From NCBI RefSeq assembly GCF_007421925.1, contig NZ_QMDX01000002.1:318281-382280 (forward strand): 64,000 nt of DNA. The letters run 5' to 3'. This document shows positions 58,000-64,000 of the stretch, one piece after another. The DNA is from Haloglomus irregulare (GTDB lineage Archaea > Halobacteriota > Halobacteria > Halobacteriales > Haloarculaceae). Position 1 is the stretch's first letter; the number at the start of each line of letters is the position of its first letter. The position numbers and the translations under genes are program-made. The notes beneath the pieces were generated by a model. The model was given only the letters and a program-made list of their open reading frames with translations, searched no databases and was not told where the DNA came from.

Positions 58000-58947
58000 C
58001 TACCTCGCGGGCATCGGTTCGCCCGGGCGGTCGTGGCTGGTGGCCGCGCTCGAGGGAACGTCGCTGACCGTCGCGAAGACGGCCTCGGGGTCCTTGGTCC
58101 AGAACCAGCGCCAGCGTGTCTCGATGACGAGCCGGATCTTCCGGAGCGTCGACAGCGACGGGGTCTCGGCGAGGACGTCGCAGTCCCGCTCGCGAATGAG
58201 CCGGTGGTGATCGGCGTACAGGACGGCCGCGGTGAGGACGGGAAGCTGGCAGTCCCGCGGCAGGAGGTTGATGCCGGCGACGCCCTCCCGGTAGAGGGCC
58301 TCCGTCCGCTGGAGTTCGTCGCGGATGGCTGCGGCGAAGGCCTCGTCGTACTCCAGCCGCTCGACCTGTTCGGCCGTGACGCCGCGGGATTCGAGCGTCT
58401 CCAGCGGGAGGTAGATCCGGTCGCGCTCGACGATGTCCTCGCGGACGTCCCGGATGAAGTTGGACATCTGGAACGCCTCGCCGAGCCGCCGCGCCGCCGG
58501 GATGGCCTCCTCGGGGTCGTCGGGTCGCATCACGTAGGTCATCATGACGCCGACGGCAGCCGCGGAGCCGCGCATGTAGGCCTCGACCTCGCTGTAGGTC
58601 CGGTAGCGTGACTTCTCGATGTCCGTGCCCATCGCGTCGATGAAGACGTCGACCTCCTCGTCGGGGATGTCGTACTCCGCACGGAGCTCGGCGAACGCGG
58701 ACAGCACGGGGTCGTCGGTGTCACCGGTCAGCGCCGCCCGACGGATCTCCTCGAGCTGCCGGCGCTGCTCCTCTGGGTCGACCCCCTCGGCGTCGTCGAC
58801 AACCTCGTCGGCGACCCGGAAGAACGCGTACAGCACGTAGGTCGCGTGCCGCACCCGCTCCGGGAGGAGTCGTGTCGCGTAGTAGAACGTCCGCCCGGTC
58901 CGACGGTGGATGGCCCTGCTCCGTGAGAGCTGCTCGTCGTCGACCAT
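58000..58947 (-). CDS. crtB: Phytoene synthase
   Basis: This 315-aa squalene/phytoene-synthase-fold enzyme condenses two geranylgeranyl diphosphates to phytoene, the first committed step to C40/C50 carotenoids. The two magnesium-binding motifs are ADEVVDD (about residues 46-52) and NFIRDVREDI, with YCYYVAG-type residues replaced by the archaeal YATRLLP start. RGSAAAVGVMMTYVM and LPLETLESRGV are typical. A minus-strand TATA-like CTATAAGA at 58976-58983 lies 29-36 bp upstream of the ATG. Confidence 0.95.
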   Translation of the reverse strand: MVDDEQLSRSRAIHRRTGRTFYYATRLLPERVRHATYVLYAFFRVADEVVDDAEGVDPEEQRRQLEEIRRAALTGDTDDPVLSAFAELRAEYDIPDEEVDVFIDAMGTDIEKSRYRTYSEVEAYMRGSAAAVGVMMTYVMRPDDPEEAIPAARRLGEAFQMSNFIRDVREDIVERDRIYLPLETLESRGVTAEQVERLEYDEAFAAAIRDELQRTEALYREGVAGINLLPRDCQLPVLTAAVLYADHHRLIRERDCDVLAETPSLSTLRKIRLVIETRWRWFWTKDPEAVFATVSDVPSSAATSHDRPGEPMPAR

Positions 58948-59377
58948 TCAATAGCTGAACTAAGGGTCGCTGGCTTCTTATAGGTAGTGCAATCGGGAAC
59001 CGGTGGGGACCCGAACGGGCGAGTGTAAACTCGAACCTAAGGGCAGGAAAGGCCCTCTTCGCCGGAAACGGTCGCTGGTGTCGGCGGCCGGCCTCCCGCG
59101 ACCGTGGACGTCGCACTCGAGACGGACCCCGGGCTCGCATGGGTCGTCGCCCTCGTCGGCGCGCTCGGCGCTCTCGATGCGGACCCCTCTCCGGAACGCC
59201 CGTCGGGCGTATCGGACGCGACGGAGCAGCGGATGCCGCGGCCCTCCCGGTGGACCTGCCACGGTCGCCGATGGGCGTGGCGTCCAGCAAGCGGAGGAGG
59301 AAGCGGGAGTTCCCGACGTCGGGGACCCGGCCGTCGGCGGAGGGTGCGCGTGGGCTCGGACGTCCCCGACGACCCGG
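58948..59377. other. Spacer between crtB and the aminotransferase
   Basis: 430 nt. It carries the crtB promoter. A plus-strand stretch from about 59110 reads ETDPGLAWVVALVGALGALDADPSPERP, coding-like with a short membrane stretch, but the frame degenerates into Arg-rich sequence, so no gene is called. Confidence 0.3.
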
Positions 59378-60454
59378 TTACGCGTGCCGGTCGAGGAAGG
59401 CGTCGAGCCGTGACAGTCCCTCCTCGAGGTGGGCCGGTTCGGAGCCGAAGCCGAGCCGGAACTGCTCGGGCTGGTCGAACGCCTCGCCCGGCGCCAGCAC
59501 CACGTCGGCCTCCGCGACGGCGCGCTCGCAGAACGACCGGCCGCCGTAGAACCCCTCCGGTGCCTCGACGAACGCGTTGACGCCGGCCGGCGGGTCGGAC
59601 CAGTCCAGTCCGTGCTCGGTGACGAACTCGTCGACGCGCTCGCGGTTCTCGGCGGCGAGGGCACGGTTCTCGGCCAGCACCGTCGCCTCCGTCTCCGGGT
59701 CGAGGACCTGCTCGGCGACCCGGTGGGAGACCGCCGGCGGCGAGATGGTGGTGTAGTCCTTCCACTGCCAGGCGGCCTCGACCACCTCCGGCGGGCCCGC
59801 CAGCCAGCCCAAGCGCAGCCCCGCCAGCCCGTACCCCTTCGACAGCCCGCAGGTCGAGACGCCGTAGGGGCCGAGGCTCGCGGCCGGCGGCGGGGCCGTC
59901 CCGGCGTCGGCCAGCGGTCGGTACACCTCGTCGCAGAGGAGATAGGCGCCGGCGTCGGCGGCGATCTCGTAGACCGCCTCGACCGTCGCGGCGCCGTGGA
60001 CCCGCCCGGTCGGGTTGTTGGGGTTGTTGACGACGACGACGGCCGTCTCCGGGCGGACCGCCTCGGCCACGGCGTCCGGGTCGAGTCCCCAGCCGTCCGC
60101 GGCGTCGAGTTCGACCCGCGTCACCGACCCGAACGCTTCCGGGAGCGCGTGGAGCGACTGATAGGTCGGTGTGACGACGACCGCGTGCTCGCCCATCAGC
60201 GCCGCGAGGGTCACGAAGTTGGCCTCCTGTGTGCCGCAGGTCAACAGCACCTCGTCGGCGCCGCGGCCGTACCGCTCCCCGATGCGGTCACGGAGCTCCG
60301 GGCTCCCGTTGGTCGGGATGACGTAGCCCATGCCCTCGGGGACGAGATCGAAACGGCCGGGGGCGAGCGGCCGGATCCCGGACTCGGCGAGCATCAGGTT
60401 GTCCGCCTCGTGCTCGGCGAACCAGCGCTCGAGAGCGAACGGCGTGATCTCCAT
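59378..60454 (-). CDS. PLP-dependent class I/II aminotransferase
   Basis: This 358-aa fold-type I aminotransferase has the PLP-lysine motif STCGLSKGYGLAGLRLGW, the substrate-binding VVNNPNNPTGRV and the cofactor-binding LLCDEVYRPL. The N-terminus SPELRDRIGERYGRGADEVLLTCG is the expected dimer/active-site region. The substrate is uncertain: members include aspartate, aromatic and threonine-type transaminases. The start MEITPFALER at 60454 is preferred over one at 60481. The nearest upstream gene (UbiB-like) is 50 nt away, on the same strand. Confidence 0.87.
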   Translation of the reverse strand: MEITPFALERWFAEHEADNLMLAESGIRPLAPGRFDLVPEGMGYVIPTNGSPELRDRIGERYGRGADEVLLTCGTQEANFVTLAALMGEHAVVVTPTYQSLHALPEAFGSVTRVELDAADGWGLDPDAVAEAVRPETAVVVVNNPNNPTGRVHGAATVEAVYEIAADAGAYLLCDEVYRPLADAGTAPPPAASLGPYGVSTCGLSKGYGLAGLRLGWLAGPPEVVEAAWQWKDYTTISPPAVSHRVAEQVLDPETEATVLAENRALAAENRERVDEFVTEHGLDWSDPPAGVNAFVEAPEGFYGGRSFCERAVAEADVVLAPGEAFDQPEQFRLGFGSEPAHLEEGLSRLDAFLDRHA

Positions 60455-60504
60455 GCCCTCCGCTGCGGGAGCCGGCCGCAAAACCGGCGTGGTTCCGGCG
60501 ACGC

Positions 60505-62196
60505 CTACGGCTCCTCCTGGCGCTTGCGCATCTCCTGTCGGGTGAACTGCGGGGTGGCGCTGATGCCGCTCTGCTCGCGGAAGGAGCGGTAGAGCAGCCC
60601 CAGCAGGAGCGCGGCCCCGGCGGCGGGCGCGACCGCCGAGATGGGCGTCGCGAAGGCGTAGAGGATGGCCGCCGCGAGGACCGTGCCCGTCAACAGCAGC
60701 CCGAGCACCAGCCGAACCGCGAGCTGGTCGAAGACGGACTCCTCGTCGGCCACCGTCGCCTCGACCTCCAGGTCGCCCCGGTTGATGCGGTCGAGCGTGT
60801 CCTCCAGCTTCGGGGGCGTCCGCAGCGCCGACCGGGCCGCGTCGTTCACCTCGTCCGCCCGGTCGGTGAGGAACTCCCGGATGCTGGCCTCCACGTACCC
60901 CTCCTCACGGAGGTAGTCCGTGGCGACGTCGATGAAGTCGAACTCCGGGTCGAGCGTGACACAGACCCCCTCGACGACGGTTGCGACCCGGAGGACCAGC
61001 GCCAGGTTCGGGGGCAGCCGCAGCGGGAACTCGTAGATGGTGTCCTCGACCTGCTCGACGATCTGCTGGACGCGGTACTGCTCGATGTCCTCACCGCGCG
61101 CGTCCGCGATCGCCAGCTCCATGACGTTCGCCATCACCTCGCGGTCGGCCTCCGGGGAGAGCGTCCCCAGCTCGATGAGCACGTCGAGGATGGCGTCGAT
61201 GTTCTGGTCGGCGACGGCCACGTAGAAGTCGACGATCTTGTCCTGGACGAAGGCGTCGACGCGGCCGGACATCCCGAAGTCGTAGAAGACCAGCCGGCCG
61301 TCGTCCTGGACCGCGAGGTTGCCGGGATGGGGGTCGGCGTGGAAGGTACCGTCGGAGACGAGCATCTTCAGGTAGGCACGCTGGAGCGTCTCCGCCAGCC
61401 CCGTCCGGTCGAACCCGCGGTCGTCGAGCTCGTCGACGTCCGAGATCTTCGTCCCGGGGACGTACTCCATCGTCAGCACCCGGCCGGTCGAGCGGCCGCC
61501 GTCGACGGCGGGGATGCGGACGCCCGGCTCGTCGCTGAACTCCCCGCGGATCTCCTCCAGCATCTCGCGCTCACGCTCGTAGTCCATCTCCTCCCGGATG
61601 GTCTTCGAGAACTCGTCGGCCAGGGTCTGCATCGAGAACGACCGCGCCTGGTCGACGAACCGCATCAGGACCGGCAGTGAGAACTTGATGATGCGGAGGT
61701 CGGCCTCGACGAGCGACTCGATGCCCGGCCGGCGGACCTTCACCGCCACCTCGCGGCGGCCGTCCGGGCTCCCCGGCACCGGGTCGGGCACCGTCGCGGT
61801 GTAGACCTGTCCCAGCGAGGCGCCGCTGATGGGGTCGGTGTCGAACGACTCGAACGCCTCCGAGACCGGGCCCAGCTCCCCCTCGACGACGGGCCGGACA
61901 TCGGCCCAGTCGGCCGGCGGGACGCGGTCCTGGAGCTGCTCGAACTCCTCGATGTACTCCGGTGGGAGGATGTCCGGCCGCGTCGAGAGGATCTGGCCCA
62001 GTTTGATGAACGTCGGGCCGAGCGTCAGCAGCGAGTCCAACAGCTTCCGGGCCCGGCGACGGCGCGTGGCCTCGTCCACCTGTCGGGCTCGGCCGAACAG
62101 CAGGAACCGATTCCGGTCCCGGGCGTACGCCAGCAGGATCGGGAGGAACTGGTAGACGACGACTGGGAACCGGCGGTACGCGCGGAGGTTCACCAC
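60505..62196 (-). CDS. ABC1/UbiB family protein kinase-like protein
   Basis: This 563-aa UbiB/ABC1 family protein has the KxGQ motif in FIKLGQILSTRPDILPPEY, the Ala-rich nucleotide loop SGASLGQVYTA, the conserved LDPHPGN-type FHADPHPGNLAVQDDGRLVFYDFGM, and two C-terminal membrane helices. Family members support quinone-pathway or lipid functions at the membrane as atypical kinases; in archaea menaquinone or isoprenoid pathways are plausible. It starts with GTG at 62196. It follows the Hsp20 gene with a 4-nt gap, suggesting an operon. Confidence 0.9.
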   Translation of the reverse strand: MVNLRAYRRFPVVVYQFLPILLAYARDRNRFLLFGRARQVDEATRRRRARKLLDSLLTLGPTFIKLGQILSTRPDILPPEYIEEFEQLQDRVPPADWADVRPVVEGELGPVSEAFESFDTDPISGASLGQVYTATVPDPVPGSPDGRREVAVKVRRPGIESLVEADLRIIKFSLPVLMRFVDQARSFSMQTLADEFSKTIREEMDYEREREMLEEIRGEFSDEPGVRIPAVDGGRSTGRVLTMEYVPGTKISDVDELDDRGFDRTGLAETLQRAYLKMLVSDGTFHADPHPGNLAVQDDGRLVFYDFGMSGRVDAFVQDKIVDFYVAVADQNIDAILDVLIELGTLSPEADREVMANVMELAIADARGEDIEQYRVQQIVEQVEDTIYEFPLRLPPNLALVLRVATVVEGVCVTLDPEFDFIDVATDYLREEGYVEASIREFLTDRADEVNDAARSALRTPPKLEDTLDRINRGDLEVEATVADEESVFDQLAVRLVLGLLLTGTVLAAAILYAFATPISAVAPAAGAALLLGLLYRSFREQSGISATPQFTRQEMRKRQEEP

Positions 62197-62200
62197 GCGC

Positions 62201-62557
62201 CTACGCGTCCTCGACCGGGACCCGGGTCGCCCCTGCGGCGGTCCGCGTTGGGAGCGTCACCGTCAGGACGCCCCGCTCCATCGTCGCGGTCGCGCCCTCG
62301 CCGGTGGCGTTCGGCGGGAGCGGGAGTTCGGCGTCAAGGAACAGCGACCGCTCCTCCGCCACGTACGAGAACTCCGGCGGGAACGACTTCTCCCGGCGAG
62401 CCTCGACCCGCAGGCGGCCCTCGTCGACGGAGACGTCGACCGTGTCACCCGTAGCCCCCGGCAGGTCCATCACGACGCGGTGCGCGTCGTCGCTCTCGAG
62501 CAGGTCCGCGAACACCGTCTCCGGCAGTTCGCGTAGGGCGTCGCGAAGCGCGTTCAT
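62201..62557 (-). CDS. Hsp20/alpha-crystallin small heat-shock protein
   Basis: This 118-aa small heat-shock protein is centred on the alpha-crystallin domain: DDAHRVVMDLPGATGDTVDVSVDEGRLRVEARR and then LDAELPLPPNATGEGATATMERGVLTVTLP (the G-x-L-x-V motif). It is an ATP-independent holdase. It directly precedes the UbiB-like gene and is probably co-expressed with it. The short N-terminal arm is normal for haloarchaeal Hsp20 proteins. Confidence 0.88.
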   Translation of the reverse strand: MNALRDALRELPETVFADLLESDDAHRVVMDLPGATGDTVDVSVDEGRLRVEARREKSFPPEFSYVAEERSLFLDAELPLPPNATGEGATATMERGVLTVTLPTRTAAGATRVPVEDA

Positions 62558-62891
62558 ACTCTACAGTACGGCGTCGGGGGCGAAAAAGGCCCCGGAGACG
62601 GAACCGCCACGGTAACGGGCCACAGCCGGCCGTGCGACGGTGCTCCGGCCCCCGGCCCGGGCTCCGTCCGGACCCCCGCGCCGACGGGACCGTCGTCGCC
62701 GCGACCCACGCCGAGGACGCCTCCGCTTCTCCCGTTCGACCCGGCGACGGCCGCGGCGCCGCCGCTCCCGCTCCGGGCCGGGAGCGTTCCCGCCCCGCCG
62801 GAGTGACCGGGGTACTCGGTGAACAGGACCGGAACGTCTCCCATGCGGCTCGGGAGTCGAGCGTGGGGACCGGAGGCGCGGAATCGATCGA
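62558..62891. other. GC-rich spacer without gene
   Basis: 334 nt between the Hsp20 and NYN genes. Frames are Pro/Arg/Gly-rich and unlike halophile coding sequence. No RNA or repeat was recognised. Confidence 0.4.
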
Positions 62892-63338
62892 CTACTCGCC
62901 GAGCGTCACGGCCTCGTGGGCGGCGTTCCGCAGCGCGTCCGACCGGCCGTGTGTCCCCGGCGCGATGGCCAGCGTCCGGATGCCGCGGCGGGCCGCCAGC
63001 TCCAGCACCGGCTTGAAATCGGTGTCCCGGGAGGCGACCGCGAGCACGTCGCAGTCCCCGTCCGCGACGAGGGCGGCCGCGTCGACGGCGAGCCGCACGT
63101 CCACGTCGCCGCTGGTGACGACGACCTCGTAGCCACGGGCCTCCGCAGCCTGGATGAGGCCGGGCGAGGCCTTCTCGTCCAGGTACACCCGGGTGATGGT
63201 CGGCCGACCCATCGCCGCGGCGGCCGCCCGGACCTCGTCCAGGTCCGTGTCGAACTCGCTGCGGAGCACGTTCGGCCCGTCGACGAACAGCGCGACACGG
63301 TCCGGCTCGTCGCCGACCAGTCGTTCGAGGAGACCCAT
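62892..63338 (-). CDS. NYN-domain (LabA/DUF88-like) putative ribonuclease
   Basis: This 148-aa PIN-like NYN domain protein has conserved acidic residues visible as RVALFVDGPNVL (first Asp), AVASRDTDFKPVLELAARRG (middle Asp pair) and GIRTLAIAPG. NYN proteins are predicted metal-dependent RNases acting on RNA quality control. Its partner and target are unknown. It is transcribed alone on the minus strand. Confidence 0.87.
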   Translation of the reverse strand: MGLLERLVGDEPDRVALFVDGPNVLRSEFDTDLDEVRAAAAAMGRPTITRVYLDEKASPGLIQAAEARGYEVVVTSGDVDVRLAVDAAALVADGDCDVLAVASRDTDFKPVLELAARRGIRTLAIAPGTHGRSDALRNAAHEAVTLGE

Positions 63339-63392
63339 CCGTCACTCGCTCGGCGTGGTACGGGCATAGCGCTGGCGGTCCCCCGGTCGCCC

Positions 63393-64000
63393 CTACGTCG
63401 TGGTGTAGCCGCCGTCGTTGCGGTAGACCGCGCCCGTGCAGTATGCCGACGCCGGGGAGGCCAGGAACAGGGCCAGGCCCTTCAGGTCCGCCGGGTAGCC
63501 GAGCCGCCCGAGCGCGGTCTCCTGCCGCATCTGCTCCTGTACCGGCTCCATCCCGGGGGCGTCCTCGCGCATCATCCCGCCGCCGATGCCCGTGTGGACC
63601 CAGCCCGGCGCGATGGCGTTGACCCGGATGTCGGGCCCGAGCTCGACGGCCGCCTGCCTGGTGAACTGGACGACGCCGCCCTTGGAGGCGACGTACGCGG
63701 AGAGGCCCGGCGTCTCGGTGCCGACGAGCCCCAGCACGGACGCCGTGGTGACGATGCGGCCCCCCTCGTCCGCCCGCATCGCCGCGGCCGACTCCCGGGT
63801 CGTGAGGAAGACGCCGTCGAGGTTGACCGCCATGACCTCCCGCCAGTGCTCGAGGTCCTGGCTGTGGACCGGGTCGAACAGCCGCCCGATGCCGGCGTTG
63901 GCGAAGGTCACGTCGAGCCCGCCGAACGCGTCGACGGTCGCGTCGACGGCGTCGCGGACGTCGTCCTCGTCGGTCACGTCGCAGGCGACCGCGCGCACGT
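63393..64000 (-). CDS. Short-chain dehydrogenase, truncated at the window edge
   Basis: The C-terminal 202 residues of an SDR are inside the window; the N-terminal cofactor motif lies beyond position 64000. Visible: VTFANAGIGRL (NAG), the active serine region TTASVLGLVGTETPGL, catalytic YVASKGGV, NAIAPGWVHTG and a C-terminal YRNDGGYTTT. This is the classical FabG-like SDR group. The substrate is unknown, and the catalytic triad in this part is complete. Confidence 0.88.
   Translation of the reverse strand, partial: VRAVACDVTDEDDVRDAVDATVDAFGGLDVTFANAGIGRLFDPVHSQDLEHWREVMAVNLDGVFLTTRESAAAMRADEGGRIVTTASVLGLVGTETPGLSAYVASKGGVVQFTRQAAVELGPDIRVNAIAPGWVHTGIGGGMMREDAPGMEPVQEQMRQETALGRLGYPADLKGLALFLASPASAYCTGAVYRNDGGYTTT

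Noticed and set aside
58978-59664. Long open frames on both strands between crtB and the aminotransferase
   Set aside because: They run through the real aminotransferase gene or are Arg-rich; they are typical of spurious open frames in very GC-rich DNA.
62554-62844. Minus-strand frame between Hsp20 and NYN genes
   Set aside because: Gly/Pro-rich with almost no acidic residues, overlaps the Hsp20 start, and has no recognised family.

Overview
The window is chromosomal DNA from an extremely halophilic archaeon (class Halobacteria). The evidence is a very GC-rich sequence with strongly acidic proteins. It also holds a complete A-type ATP synthase operon, archaeal RNA-modification enzymes (Trm1, Trm5, TiaS, RtcA), C50-carotenoid genes (crtB, cruF), a PGF-CTERM cell-surface protein, a bat-type HTH regulator, and TATA-like elements about 25-30 bp upstream of many start codons (largely leaderless genes). 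I see no transposase, phage gene, CRISPR array or rRNA. One tRNA gene is present (Thr, anticodon CGT). The genus cannot be fixed from the sequence alone.

Layout. 1-5.2 kb: a truncated LVIVD-type secreted protein, a small ORF, a LURP-one-related protein, a MaoC-type hydratase and uvrA. 5.3-8.6 kb: a minus-strand pair of a KaiC-like double RecA ATPase and a PAS/LOV-like histidine kinase. 8.85-20.3 kb: the ATP synthase genes in the order H-I-K-E-C-F-A-B, then a WS/DGAT-like acyltransferase and a DUF7504-like protein, then subunit D. 20.6-23.3 kb: a zinc-ribbon protein, glnA and a divergent Lrp regulator. 23.6-28 kb: PAP2 phosphatase with a BrkB/YihY membrane protein, trm1 and a dUTPase. 28.3-38.9 kb: a membrane-anchored double winged-helix regulator, a HEAT-repeat protein, a lone E1-alpha subunit, moaB, rtcA, a 5-formyl-THF cyclo-ligase-like protein, a COG1395-type regulator, tiaS and trm5.

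39.1-43.8 kb: tRNA-Thr, a long gap, then a stress/transport block (UspA, APC permease, K+ channel with two RCK modules). 44-53.4 kb: short-chain dehydrogenases, a peroxiredoxin, a frameshifted alanyl-tRNA-editing gene, a GLUG-repeat exoprotein, a DUF2071 protein, a THEP1 NTPase, two tiny membrane proteins and an MFS permease. 53.5-64 kb: the PGF-CTERM protein, a bat-type HTH protein, a cupin/zinc-ribbon fusion, a Nif3-like protein, cruF convergent with crtB, an aminotransferase, UbiB-like kinase with Hsp20, a NYN-domain protein and a truncated SDR.

Most of the window is core metabolism and information processing. Points that deserve attention are the LOV-like kinase lacking its photoactive cysteine beside a KaiC homologue, the acyltransferase placed inside the ATP synthase gene order with a 16-codon coupled upstream ORF, the transmembrane transcription factor, the one-base frameshift in the AlaX-type gene, and a group of short extragenic palindromes near 20.4-21.2 kb.
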